42,246 bases of DNA, from NCBI GenBank assembly GCA_913056165.1, contig CAJXMD010000018.1, forward strand, positions 1 to 42,246, given 5' to 3'. Every line of letters begins with the position of its first letter. The stretch's first letter is position 1. The notes under the pieces are model-generated. The model was not told the origin of the DNA and ran no database searches. It saw only the letters and a program-made list of their open reading frames with translations. The stretch is from an uncultured Halieaceae bacterium (GTDB lineage Bacteria; Pseudomonadota; Gammaproteobacteria; Pseudomonadales; Halieaceae). Shown piece by piece: positions 1-10,018 of this stretch. Position numbers and translations under genes: made by a program.

Positions 1-156
1 GTGCGCATCCTCTGGCATACCCCGCTCGAGTACCCGCTCGACCGTTAGCTGTAGCAGGTCGTCGGCGTCTGCTGAATCCCCAGTAAGGGACACACAAAAA
101 CGCTTGAGCGAGTTGAGTTCGCTTAATAATCGTTGCTTTTGGCCATCTTTGAGCAT
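1..156 (-). CDS. RNA polymerase ECF-type sigma factor, N-terminus only (cut by window edge)
   Basis: Reading leftwards from an ATG at 156, 52 codons stay open to the window edge. The peptide contains LKRFCVSLTGDSADADDLLQ followed by TVERVL, the typical start of sigma-70 region 2 in ECF sigma factors (usually LRRFARSLTGDPADADDLVQ-like). Region 2.3-2.4, region 4 and any anti-sigma gene lie outside the window, so the ECF subgroup cannot be assigned. It is divergent from the secreted protease gene at 299 with a 142-base gap, so the two may share a regulatory region. No clear Shine-Dalgarno sequence is seen close to the ATG; AGGTGAG lies about 14 bases upstream. Confidence 0.75.
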   Translation of the reverse strand, partial: MLKDGQKQRLLSELNSLKRFCVSLTGDSADADDLLQLTVERVLERGMPEDAH

Positions 157-298
157 CTAAATCAGTGCCACTCACCTATGTATGACGTGTAATTAAGCGA
201 TTTATTCCCTATTACCTAACCGCTATTTAAAATTGTTTTTCGCTGATAGACTTATTGATTGTACTTTACTAGTAACTCATAAACTGCATTCTTAAGCT

Positions 299-1855
299 AT
301 GTTTCCATTTACGCTATCACGAAGTGCTGGGTTTCCTGTTTTACTTGGAACCACATTTACCGGCCTCCTAACCGTGCTTAGCCCTGTGCATTTGCAGGCA
401 GGTGACTTTACGTTTGGCGGCCTGCCGGAGCCCATCGAGCAGGATGTTGAGGAGGAGATTGCCAGAAGAATAGCTGAAAGGGCAGCGCAAGAGGCTTTTG
501 AGCGCATGCTGGCAGAGGCTTTGGAGCAGCAACTGCTCGACACGACTGAGGAGGCCGTCGAGGACCACATCGAAGCGGAAGTGGAAGAGGCCATTGTTGC
601 TACTGCCGAAGACGCCGTTACTGAAGCTGATACCATCCTCGAGGGATCTGAGAACTCAGATTTGCTACCGGCTATTGAGGATACGGCATCGATTGAATCC
701 AACCGGTTACTTGCGGCAAGTGGTTTCATTGAGCCGCAGTTGGACGAATTCATCGAGAGCTTTGAAGGTGTCATCGATGTTAACGATGACAAAATTCACA
801 GGGGTGAATGGTTGGTCATGGCGGCACCATCAGTATTTGATGAGCTCGCTGAAGAGGGTTATCTGTTCGAAAACTTTACTGACTTGCCCAGTCTCGGGTT
901 GAAATTGGCTGAGGTCGAAGCTCCCGCCACCTTCGATTTACCTCGCACACGAGATGGAATTGTCGACGTTGTCGGCGCAGGACGCGTACAGGTCGATATG
1001 AACCATATCTATACCGCTGGCTCCATCGCAGAGGTTAACGATCTAAGCGTGGTCGACGGAGTGAATCCCTTAGAGGCGATGCGTTTCCCTGACGCTGTGG
1101 ACACCCTCAATCTGAAAATAGGCGTTATTGACAGCGACGTCGATTTGGAGCACGAGGCATTTAAGACGTCATCGATAGCCACAAAGAAGTTCACTGGGCA
1201 TAACACCAAAAAGTCCTTGTTTCACGGCACCGCGGTCGCTTCAATCATAGTGGCGGAAGATGACGACAGTGAGTTCCGAGGTCTAGCCCCGAGAGCCGAG
1301 CTGTTCAGTGCTGCAGTGTTTGAAGATTTTGGTGATGCTGGTGATGTCGCGAGTACAGTAAGCCTTGTTAAAGCCCTTGATTGGATGATAGCTAATGGGG
1401 TGGATGTCGTTAATGTCAGCCTTGCCGGGCCTCCAAATAGGTTACTCGAGATTGCTTTGGAGAAAGTAGCTGGCAGTGGCATCACGGTATTAGCTGCTGC
1501 AGGCAACGGTGGACCAATGGCTAGACCAAAGTATCCGGCTGCTTATCCTTCGGTTTTGGCAATAACCGCCGTAGATGCAAACGGTCGAGCTTTCAGGCTG
1601 GCGAACAGAGGGGATTATCTCGATTTAGCAGCGCCAGGGGTTAACGTAAGGCATGCGCGATCTGGAGGGGGGTACGCAGTCTCTTCCGGCACCTCCTTCG
1701 CTGTGCCCTTCGCGACTACTGCCGCAGCTGTTATCAAGAAACAGCATCCCACCGTTGATGTGTTTGACTATCTGGTAAGCGAGGCAGTAGATCTCGGTGA
1801 CCCGGGCAGGGACGATGTGTACGGCCACGGGCTTCTGCAGTCAAGACTTCCATGA
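299..1855 (+). CDS. secreted S8 family (subtilisin-like) serine peptidase
   Basis: 518 residues. An N-terminal hydrophobic segment (about 12-32) ending near LQA at 34 looks like a Sec signal peptide, so the protein is probably periplasmic, surface or secreted. Residues 45-115 are very rich in Glu and Ala and probably form a helical or coiled-coil stretch; 115-265 resembles no domain I recognise and may act as a pro-region. The subtilase domain covers about 270-518. Its triad is Asp278 in GVIDSDVD, His309 in HGTAVA and Ser466 in SGTSFAVP, with oxyanion Asn403 in AAAGNGG, so catalysis should be intact. The gene is divergent from an ECF sigma factor gene and convergent with a beta-barrel protein gene 9 bases away. 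The substrate is unknown. No strong ribosome site precedes the ATG; an alternative start would lose the signal peptide. Confidence 0.9.
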   Translation: MFPFTLSRSAGFPVLLGTTFTGLLTVLSPVHLQAGDFTFGGLPEPIEQDVEEEIARRIAERAAQEAFERMLAEALEQQLLDTTEEAVEDHIEAEVEEAIVATAEDAVTEADTILEGSENSDLLPAIEDTASIESNRLLAASGFIEPQLDEFIESFEGVIDVNDDKIHRGEWLVMAAPSVFDELAEEGYLFENFTDLPSLGLKLAEVEAPATFDLPRTRDGIVDVVGAGRVQVDMNHIYTAGSIAEVNDLSVVDGVNPLEAMRFPDAVDTLNLKIGVIDSDVDLEHEAFKTSSIATKKFTGHNTKKSLFHGTAVASIIVAEDDDSEFRGLAPRAELFSAAVFEDFGDAGDVASTVSLVKALDWMIANGVDVVNVSLAGPPNRLLEIALEKVAGSGITVLAAAGNGGPMARPKYPAAYPSVLAITAVDANGRAFRLANRGDYLDLAAPGVNVRHARSGGGYAVSSGTSFAVPFATTAAAVIKKQHPTVDVFDYLVSEAVDLGDPGRDDVYGHGLLQSRLP

Positions 1856-1864
1856 AGTCAAGGC

Positions 1865-2788
1865 TTAGAATACGAACTCGATGCGACTCCCTAAAACAGA
1901 TTGGTAATAATCCGCGGATGGAAGGTTTGAGTCATAGTCGCTATATCCTCCGTAGACAGTCACATAGAGGTTTTCCAACAGAGGAATTTCAATCTCACCT
2001 GTAAGTCTCAACCGCTTGTCCCATCGTTGTTCGTCGATGCTCGGCGACAGTCCCTCATAGGCCCGTTCCTCGTAGCGCACACCTAGCTCCATTGCCGCCA
2101 GGCGACCGAATACAGTTATGCGCTGTACACCTCGCAGCTTGACCTGATGGCTCTCGTAAGTGTATCGATCTGCAACACTGTCTTCGTTTCTAAAGGTGTA
2201 GCCCAGATTTAAATATTGCCTCAGGCCACTAACAAAGTAGTAGGCGTCCATTTCCAAACCATCGTTTCTGGCATCCCTGCCTGGTCGATTCTCTATTGAT
2301 TTCTCTGCGTATGCATAGCTCCCGCGCAAAAACCACCTCTTCTTTATGAAGCCAGACACACTGGGCGCAATTCTTTCGTACCTAAGAAACTTCTTGCCAT
2401 TCAGTTTTGCATCAATGAAAAAGTAGTCTAAACCAACTGTGTAGGCCCCCATTGATTTGTCTAGGTTGGCGCCTATAACCAAGGTTTTTCTGTTTAGCTT
2501 GTCGAAGCTGCTGTATCCAACGTGAGTATAGTCAACACTAAAAGTGCTGCTTACCGTATCAGTAATGTCGTGGGCTACTCGCAAGTCGGCGCTGAAGATG
2601 CGTGCAATGTCTCCTTCGCTGCTGCTACGGTCAATCTCATCAACGGAAACGTTGCTGTCATATTCCGCACCCAAAGAAATCCTACCGGAGGTCTCAGTCT
2701 CACCCAGAGTGTAAACACTCATTAGCGATAGCATGCCCGCGAGCAAGCAGCTACTAAAGAGTTTTCGGCGAGTTATACGGTACGTCAT
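1865..2788 (-). CDS. predicted outer-membrane beta-barrel protein
   Basis: 307 residues. Residues 1-30 form a signal peptide (RRK, then a hydrophobic core). The mature part starts with SGRISLGAEYDSNVSVDE, a pattern seen at the first strands of many proteobacterial outer-membrane barrels. It continues as alternating aromatic/hydrophobic strands with polar turns, and the last residue is Phe (IEFVF), the usual C-terminal signal for BAM-dependent insertion. No passenger or plug domain is visible. It converges on the S8 peptidase gene with only 9 bases between stops. A functional link to the protease (export, anchoring or substrate) is possible but not shown. The exact family is not recognised; barrel domains of SLAM/DUF560 type look similar in their opening motif. 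Confidence 0.75.
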   Translation of the reverse strand: MTYRITRRKLFSSCLLAGMLSLMSVYTLGETETSGRISLGAEYDSNVSVDEIDRSSSEGDIARIFSADLRVAHDITDTVSSTFSVDYTHVGYSSFDKLNRKTLVIGANLDKSMGAYTVGLDYFFIDAKLNGKKFLRYERIAPSVSGFIKKRWFLRGSYAYAEKSIENRPGRDARNDGLEMDAYYFVSGLRQYLNLGYTFRNEDSVADRYTYESHQVKLRGVQRITVFGRLAAMELGVRYEERAYEGLSPSIDEQRWDKRLRLTGEIEIPLLENLYVTVYGGYSDYDSNLPSADYYQSVLGSRIEFVF

Positions 2789-2916
2789 TCTCGAAGGAAA
2801 AGTGGGGCAGGCAGTGGAGGCTACATTAGTGGGTCACCAGCCACAACAAAATTTGCCGCGTGGCCAAAGAATTCCCTTAAAGCTTGATACACTATGCCTA
2901 ACGTAGAGGAGGCATC

Positions 2917-3198
2917 ATGTCTGAGCAAGATATCCAGCTGGCCACAATGAATAGGTTTATAGCGCTGGCAAACGAAATTAAAGATGAGAAGGTACCAGTG
3001 CATGTAGTGTCCTGGGCCATGCTCACTGCTTCAGCGGTTTACGCGACTTACTCTGTTGCGGGGAACTCTGGCGGATTGAACCCCAGCGGTGTCGATAAGG
3101 TCGTTGATTCTTTCAGGGACTGCATGCATCAAGTGCAGGATGCCCGCAAGCGAGAGCTGCAGGAAGCCGGCGCCGACATAGAGAACGAGCAGAATTAG
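2917..3198 (+). CDS. small conserved unknown protein (possibly DUF3144-like)
   Basis: 93 residues, with a very good ribosome site (AGGAGG, five bases before the ATG), so it is very likely expressed. No signal peptide. The core, FIALANEIKDE then VVSWAMLTASAVYATY and a helical C-terminus, resembles the layout of DUF3144 proteins (a helix with FINLAN-like residues, then an Ala-rich helix after VS). This assignment is from memory and weak. The last 20 residues are charged. The gene ends directly against the stop codon of the convergent glutamate-synthase-like gene (TAG at 3196-3198, the other stop at 3199-3201). No function can be stated. Confidence 0.7.
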   Translation: MSEQDIQLATMNRFIALANEIKDEKVPVHVVSWAMLTASAVYATYSVAGNSGGLNPSGVDKVVDSFRDCMHQVQDARKRELQEAGADIENEQN

Positions 3199-4704
3199 TC
3201 AGCGCGCCTGTGGGTAGGGGTAGCGTTCAATGAGCGGCTGGGGTGTGCCGTCTCCACCAACAAAATAGGCGTGCTCTCGGCTCAGATCCTGTGGATTTAA
3301 AACGCCACAGCTGTGCGCAATCGTCGTCACTTCTTTCAATACGTTTTTCGCGTAGTGTTCGACTCGTACCGCCTTGCTAGCCGGGTTCAGGCCTCGTTGC
3401 AGCTTTAGATCGTGCGTGGTTATACCGGTTGGGCAGGTGTTTTGGTTGCATTGCAGCGCTTGGATACAGCCCAAGGCAAACATAAAGCCTCTGGCCGAGT
3501 TAACACAGTCAGCTCCCAAACTGAGCGCTGCTGCAACGCCGTAGGGCATCACCATTTTTCCAGACGCAAACACCTTTATTCGTTCTCGTAAGCCGTATTC
3601 AATTAATTTGTCTACCACTACTGGGATACTGTAATCCGTGGGCAGGCCCACGTTGTCGATCAAACCCTGCGGGGCTGCACCCGTTCCTCCTTCGGCGCTA
3701 TCAATGGTGATGAAGTCAGGGGCGGTATGCAGACCACGCTCAATAATGGTTGCTGCAAATAAATCGAGCCAGGCAGTTTGCCCCAACACCAATTTGATGC
3801 CCACCGGTTTGCCTGTGACTTCCCGAACTCTGACAATCATTTCCAGCAAGTCATCTATACTGTTGATGTCCTCGTGCCTGTTGGGACTGATTGAATCCAC
3901 GCCAACTGGGATACCCCTGGTGGTAGCGATGAGCTCCGTCACCTTTTCTGCGGGTAATATCCCGCCTTTGCCTGGTTTGGCGCCCTGAGATAATTTAATT
4001 TCAAACATTTTTACCGCGTCGTGATCGGCCACTTCTCTTAATTTCCTATCACAGAGAGCTCCCTGTTTATCCCGCACACCATATTTAGCTGTGCCGATTT
4101 GAAAGACCAGGTCGCAGCCCCCTTCCAAATGGTATGGAGACAGGGCACCCTCGCCAGTGTTGTACAGAACCCCGGCATTGGCGGCGCCCTTCGACAATGC
4201 CCTTATAGCGGGCGCAGAAAGAGCACCGTAACTCATCGCAGAAATGTGAAAAACCGAATAAGTGCTGTAGGGGAATCTCGCGTATCCGTCGCCGAAAGCA
4301 ATAGGTGAGCGATCAGAGGAATTAGCCTCGCTGTCGAGTGTCGGCATCATGCTGTTCAGAAAAAGAATTTGACCCGGCGAATGTATCGGTTTGGTTGAGC
4401 CGAAAGCGACGGTGGAATCTAAGTTTTTAGCCGCCCGCGCAATCCATGATCGTTGTGCCCGATTAAAGGGGAGCTCTTCCCGGTCCATTGCAAAGAAATA
4501 CTGACGAAAGAATACTCCCATGTGCTCGAAAAAGTAGCGCAGGCGACCAATAACTGGATAGTTTCGTCTGATGGCTTGCTCTGTTTGGCTAATATCGAGC
4601 ACATACAATACAAATACAGTCACAAAGCCCGCGAGCAACAGGGTCGCAAGAAGCATTGCTCCTATATCGATAACACTTAGGAGGAAGTCGTGTAATGATT
4701 CCAT
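3199..4704 (-). CDS. FMN-binding glutamate synthase-related protein
   Basis: 501 residues from the preferred ATG at 4704. The family is the stand-alone FMN domain related to the GltB large-subunit synthase domain. A transmembrane helix at about 8-35 is followed by the family sequence RYFFEHMGVFFRQYF and DREELPFNR. The barrel carries YGALSAPAIRALSKGA, LSQGAKPGKGG and DSAEGGTGAAP. Cys413, Cys419 and Cys424 form CX5CX4C, the spacing of the GltB [3Fe-4S] site. There is no glutaminase domain and no GltD-like partner nearby, so true glutamate synthase activity is uncertain; FMN-dependent oxidoreduction at the inner membrane is the safer statement. An ATG at 4809 would add 35 residues but run into the divergent LysE gene, so I prefer the shorter start. 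Confidence 0.85.
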   Translation of the reverse strand: MESLHDFLLSVIDIGAMLLATLLLAGFVTVFVLYVLDISQTEQAIRRNYPVIGRLRYFFEHMGVFFRQYFFAMDREELPFNRAQRSWIARAAKNLDSTVAFGSTKPIHSPGQILFLNSMMPTLDSEANSSDRSPIAFGDGYARFPYSTYSVFHISAMSYGALSAPAIRALSKGAANAGVLYNTGEGALSPYHLEGGCDLVFQIGTAKYGVRDKQGALCDRKLREVADHDAVKMFEIKLSQGAKPGKGGILPAEKVTELIATTRGIPVGVDSISPNRHEDINSIDDLLEMIVRVREVTGKPVGIKLVLGQTAWLDLFAATIIERGLHTAPDFITIDSAEGGTGAAPQGLIDNVGLPTDYSIPVVVDKLIEYGLRERIKVFASGKMVMPYGVAAALSLGADCVNSARGFMFALGCIQALQCNQNTCPTGITTHDLKLQRGLNPASKAVRVEHYAKNVLKEVTTIAHSCGVLNPQDLSREHAYFVGGDGTPQPLIERYPYPQAR

Positions 4705-4757
4705 GGCGGGGCCTGTAGTAATTATTGTGGTTGGGAGTATACCTTGAGAAAACAGCG

Positions 4758-5366
4758 TTGACGTCAGACCTCTTAGGCTTGTTTGTTGTGACCATTGCGG
4801 CAGTATCATTGACGCCAGGCATGTGTATGACCCTTGCGTTCTCGTTGGGTTTGAGTCTTGGCTATCGCAAAACGCTTTGGATGATGGCAGGAGAAATGAC
4901 GGGGGTCGTGGTGGTCGTCAGCACTACCGTCTTCCTTCTCGGTTGGTTGCTGCGACTCGATCCAATCTGGTTCAACGGTCTTGCCATGGTCGGTGCGGTC
5001 TATCTGCTTTGGATCGCCAGACAACTTTGGATAGCTGATCCCCAGTTGTCATCAGAGGGGGTCAGGGGATCACTGAAACCTATGTCTCTCGCGGCTCTTG
5101 GTTTCACCACGGCAATCATGAATCCAAAAGGGTGGGCTTTCATGATCGCGCTATTGCCAGGATTTATGGATGCCGAGCGGGCGCTCTTGCCTCAGCTCCT
5201 TGTTTTTCTTTCTGTGATGCTGACCACGGAGTTTCTATCCCTGTCTCTGTATGCAGGTGGGGGGCGCTGGTTGCGGCGGGCATTGGGTGAGGGTGCACCG
5301 ATGGGGGTGCTTAACAAGATCGCTGCGGTTCTCATGATCGGGGTGTCGGTGCTGGTTTTCGTCTGA
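4758..5366 (+). CDS. LysE/RhtB family amino-acid exporter
   Basis: About 202 residues with five to six hydrophobic segments, typical of RhtB-type inner-membrane exporters of amino acids or related metabolites. Family marks are the N-terminal SLTPGMCMTLAFSLGLSLGY (usually PGP; here PGM) and NPKGWAFMIALLPGF in the middle. Substrate cannot be read from the sequence. The start is uncertain: no ATG lies before the first membrane segment. TTG at 4758 places the PG motif at the usual distance of about 18 residues; TTG at 4725 would add 11 residues. The gene is divergent from the glutamate-synthase-like gene with a very short gap. Confidence 0.85.
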   Translation: MTSDLLGLFVVTIAAVSLTPGMCMTLAFSLGLSLGYRKTLWMMAGEMTGVVVVVSTTVFLLGWLLRLDPIWFNGLAMVGAVYLLWIARQLWIADPQLSSEGVRGSLKPMSLAALGFTTAIMNPKGWAFMIALLPGFMDAERALLPQLLVFLSVMLTTEFLSLSLYAGGGRWLRRALGEGAPMGVLNKIAAVLMIGVSVLVFV

Positions 5367-5539
5367 TAGGCCCGGTGCTCTGAGACTTGCCGCGAGTCGC
5401 CCGCGTAGTAAACCTCGCACGTTAGTCAAAAGAATAGCTCTGCCGGCTTCTCGTTTAACCCGATTGGCTCTTCGCCAAGAGGAGCGCAGGTGGTTTCGCT
5501 GTCAATCTGAATCGATGTTGTTGAAGCGCGGGAGTGCAG

Positions 5540-5626
5540 TGGTACCGGTGGTCGGACTCGAACCGACAAGCTTTTAAGGGCGGGGGATTTTGAATCCCCT
5601 GTGTCTACCAATTCCACCACACCGGC
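5540..5626 (-). tRNA. tRNA-Leu (anticodon CAA)
   Basis: The minus strand folds as a class II tRNA. The acceptor GCCGGTG pairs with CACCGGT (one G-U pair at position 1-72), followed by discriminator A and an encoded CCA (5540-5542). The D-arm region has TGGTGGAATTGGTAGACAC. The anticodon stem GGGGA/TCCCC encloses loop TTCAAAA, giving CAA, which reads UUG. A long variable arm and the T-arm GTCGGTTCGAGTCCGAC follow. The CCA end is genomically encoded. Confidence 0.95.
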
Positions 5627-5650
5627 AATGTGAGGCTTTTCGGGCGCGCG

Positions 5651-5678
5651 AGTATAGCAAGCTGGTACAAAACGGCAA
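5651..5678 (-). promoter_or_regulatory. sigma-70 promoter of tRNA-Leu with GC-rich discriminator
   Basis: On the minus strand, TTGCCG (5673-5678) and TATACT (5651-5656) are separated by 16 bases. They sit just upstream of the tRNA, with transcription expected to begin about 18 bases before its 5' end. The bases between the -10 and the expected start are almost all G and C (CGCGCGCCCG), as in stringently controlled stable-RNA promoters. Confidence 0.6.
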
Positions 5679-5784
5679 TAATTAAGGCTGAACCCTGCTG
5701 CGCTTTGGGGTACACTCCACGCCGACTGAGCGGGCGAGTTGGCGTAAAATTCCCGCTTCTGAGTATCTCGAGTGGAGAAAAGAC

Positions 5785-6123
5785 ATGGCGATGACACTGA
5801 TAAAAAAGACCGACGAGTACCGAATCTACCAACGCGGTGACGAGCGTTACGCGGTTCAAGACGGCACAGGCAAACCCATTAACGGCGAGGAGAAGGTCAA
5901 GATTTTGTTGGCCGAAGAGTTGATCAAGGTCACTCTGCCCGCAGAGCCTCAGCCCGAAGCGGAGCCAGAGGCTGCTGCCGATGAAACGGACGAAGCTGCA
6001 GTAGAGGAAGTGGTTGCTGAGGACGAAGCATCGGAACCTGAAGCCGCCGAAGAGGCCCCATCGGAAGAGCCTGCAGAGGAGTCTGCTGACGAGGATGCAG
6101 AGCCCAAGGCAGCTGAGGGTTAA
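5785..6123 (+). CDS. small acidic protein of unknown function
   Basis: 112 residues. The first 50 residues look like a small folded domain (KKTDEYRIYQRGDERYAVQD, then GEEKVKILLAEELIKVTLP). Residues 52-112 are a low-complexity Glu/Ala/Pro tail with almost no hydrophobic residues, so the protein is strongly acidic and its tail is probably disordered. There is no signal peptide or membrane segment. The start ATG at 5785 follows a GGAG site; a second ATG two codons on is less likely. A terminator lies 20 bases after the stop, so it is probably a single-gene unit. Low-complexity tails are often overpredicted, but the N-terminal part and the good translation and termination signals argue for a real gene. 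Confidence 0.7.
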   Translation: MAMTLIKKTDEYRIYQRGDERYAVQDGTGKPINGEEKVKILLAEELIKVTLPAEPQPEAEPEAAADETDEAAVEEVVAEDEASEPEAAEEAPSEEPAEESADEDAEPKAAEG

Positions 6124-6143
6124 CTCCCTCACAAGAGAGTCAA

Positions 6144-6173
6144 GAAAGCCGGCAGAACTCAGCCGGTTTTTTT
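6144..6173 (+). terminator. rho-independent terminator after the acidic-protein gene
   Basis: CCGGC (6149-6153) pairs with GCCGG (6162-6166), extended by a G-T and A-T pairs, with an eight-base loop. It is followed at once by seven T residues (6167-6173). It separates the small gene from queA. Confidence 0.8.
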
Positions 6174-6218
6174 GTGTCTACCGTCCTTTACTGAGGGCGC
6201 GGGGCTGACCTAGCTTCC

Positions 6219-8406
<2,188 letters not shown>

Positions 8407-8447
8407 GTCGTAGAACGCATGACTCAAGCCAAAGTAAGCCCAGCGTG

Positions 8448-8636
8448 ATGCAGTCTTCCGTACCGTCTCCTTGTATCTCGATATGCGCCCTCGATGAGAA
8501 CGGCGTCTGTATGGGGTGCTATCGCACCGGTGACGAAATTACTGACTGGTTTATTGCGGATGACGACAAGAAGCGCGAGATTCTCAGAGAGTGTGAGGCC
8601 CGTCGGGATCGCATGAATCCGATCAAGCTCGGATAG
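8448..8636 (+). CDS. DUF1289 domain protein
   Basis: 62 residues from the ATG at 8448 (a GTG directly before it is also possible). The pattern SPCISICALDENGVCMGCYRT, then GDEITDW and a charged helix with RDRM, is the DUF1289 signature: four cysteines arranged C-x3-C-x7-C-x2-C that probably bind a metal. Biochemical role is not known; members are often annotated as Fe-S or zinc small proteins. It sits 41 bases after tgt and may be cotranscribed. It converges on the CorC-like gene with an 11-base gap. Confidence 0.88.
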   Translation: MQSSVPSPCISICALDENGVCMGCYRTGDEITDWFIADDDKKREILRECEARRDRMNPIKLG

Positions 8637-8647
8637 GTATGGGTGGC

Positions 8648-9931
8648 CTAGTGATCGTGATCCAGCGCAGGCTGGTCGTCAGCTGGACTTATCTTTACCT
8701 TGCTAATCAACGTGCCCTCAATTTCGAGCACCTCAAGCAGATAACCGGGGATCTGCACGGCTACGTGGCCTGATGGGAAAGCCTCCAAGGCCTCCAATGC
8801 GAGGCCGCTGATCGTCTTTGGCCCATCGGTGGGTAAATCCCAGCCTCTCTGACGATTGAGTTCCCGAATACTGATGGTGCCCGAGCACACGGTGCTACCA
8901 TCCCCGAGCGCGTGCAGTTCTTCGTTCTCTTCGATTAAATTAGACGTAAATTCGCCTACGATCTCTTCGAGAATATCCTCCAAGGTGACCAGACCCATTA
9001 AGTCGCCGTACTCATCCACGACGATGCCCATACGAAGCTTCTTTTGCTGGAACTGGCGCAGCTGTATGTGCAGAGGGGTGTTCTCTGGTACGAAGTAGGG
9101 GGTTTCAACTTCCTCGAGTAGGGATTCTCGGGAAAGTCCTCCATTGCGCAGTACCCGCGACAGATTGCGCATGTGCAGCACACCACGGATATCGTTGATG
9201 TCCTCATGCCATACCGGCAGTAGGGTGTGTGTGCTCTCCTGAAGACAGGTGAGGATAGTGTCGTCCGGGTCGTCGAGATCAATGCCGTAAACCTCGTTGC
9301 GAGGTACCATGATGTCATTCACGGTCACCTGTTCCAGATCGAGAATGTTAACCAGCATGCGTCGGTGCCGACCAGGAATCATGCTACCTGACTCGGTCAC
9401 GATGGTTCTGAGTTCTTCCTGTGACAAGGCCTCGCCTTCCTGTGCATCGGGCTTAAATCCCATCAGTTTGAGAATGCCGTTGGTGACGGCGTTGATGGCC
9501 ATGACCAGAGGCAGGAACAGTCGCATCAGGGGAGTGAGAATAAAGCTGAACGGAAAGGCAAGTCGCTCGGGATGAAGAGCGGCGATGGTCTTTGGCGTGA
9601 TCTCCGCAAAGATCAGAACGATGATAGTGAGAAGCACGGTTGCAATGGCGATTCCCGCGTCCCCGTAAAGACGGATGGCGATAACCGTGGCAATGGCGGA
9701 CGCCAGAATGTTAACGAGATTATTGCCTATCAGTATCAAACCAATCAGGCGGTCGGGTCGTTCGAGCAATTGGCTAGCCCGTCGTGCACCTCGATGGCCC
9801 TGAGAGCGAAGGTGTTTTAGCCGATACCGATTGAGAGACATCATGCTGGTCTCGGAGCTGGAGAAAAACCCCGAGATCAGTATCAGTACGGCAAGTGATA
9901 AAAATAGAAGTCCCAGCGGGGCGTCGTTCAA
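8648..9931 (-). CDS. HlyC/CorC (CNNM) family membrane protein with CBS pair
   Basis: 427 residues. The order is a DUF21/CNNM membrane domain (about 1-180, starting with LISGFFSSSETSMMSLNRYRL and including IGNNLVNILASAIATV and FAEITPKTIAALHPE), a pair of CBS domains (about 205-325, with the linker motif DIMVPRNEVYGID and DEYGDLMGLVTLEDILEEIVGE), and a CorC_HlyC C-terminal domain (about 345-420). Members are linked to Mg2+/Co2+ efflux; the closest E. coli relative by sequence and position is YfjD, beside ypjD and ffh as here. The start codon appears to be TTG at 9931; the first ATG would remove the first membrane segment. The ribosome site is weak. Confidence 0.92.
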   Translation of the reverse strand: MNDAPLGLLFLSLAVLILISGFFSSSETSMMSLNRYRLKHLRSQGHRGARRASQLLERPDRLIGLILIGNNLVNILASAIATVIAIRLYGDAGIAIATVLLTIIVLIFAEITPKTIAALHPERLAFPFSFILTPLMRLFLPLVMAINAVTNGILKLMGFKPDAQEGEALSQEELRTIVTESGSMIPGRHRRMLVNILDLEQVTVNDIMVPRNEVYGIDLDDPDDTILTCLQESTHTLLPVWHEDINDIRGVLHMRNLSRVLRNGGLSRESLLEEVETPYFVPENTPLHIQLRQFQQKKLRMGIVVDEYGDLMGLVTLEDILEEIVGEFTSNLIEENEELHALGDGSTVCSGTISIRELNRQRGWDLPTDGPKTISGLALEALEAFPSGHVAVQIPGYLLEVLEIEGTLISKVKISPADDQPALDHDH

Positions 9932-10018
9932 GCAGGTGCGGTTCTTTGTTCAGTATGAACCGAGATGGTGGAGAAAAAATGCCGTCAGCACAAGACTTTG
10001 CCGACATCAATTTATCCG

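Noticed and set aside
292-792. Ser/Ala-rich minus-strand frame opposite the subtilase gene
   Set aside because: It is the antisense of a Glu/Ala-rich coding stretch, has no ribosome site and shows no family features.
5463-5477. Hairpin TTGGC/GCCAA downstream of tRNA-Leu as a terminator
   Set aside because: No T run follows on the tRNA strand, and the stem is only five pairs.
5426-5797. A 123-codon minus-strand open frame containing VVELVDTGDSKSP
   Set aside because: That peptide is the well-known false translation of a tRNA-Leu gene; the tRNA itself is at 5540-5626.
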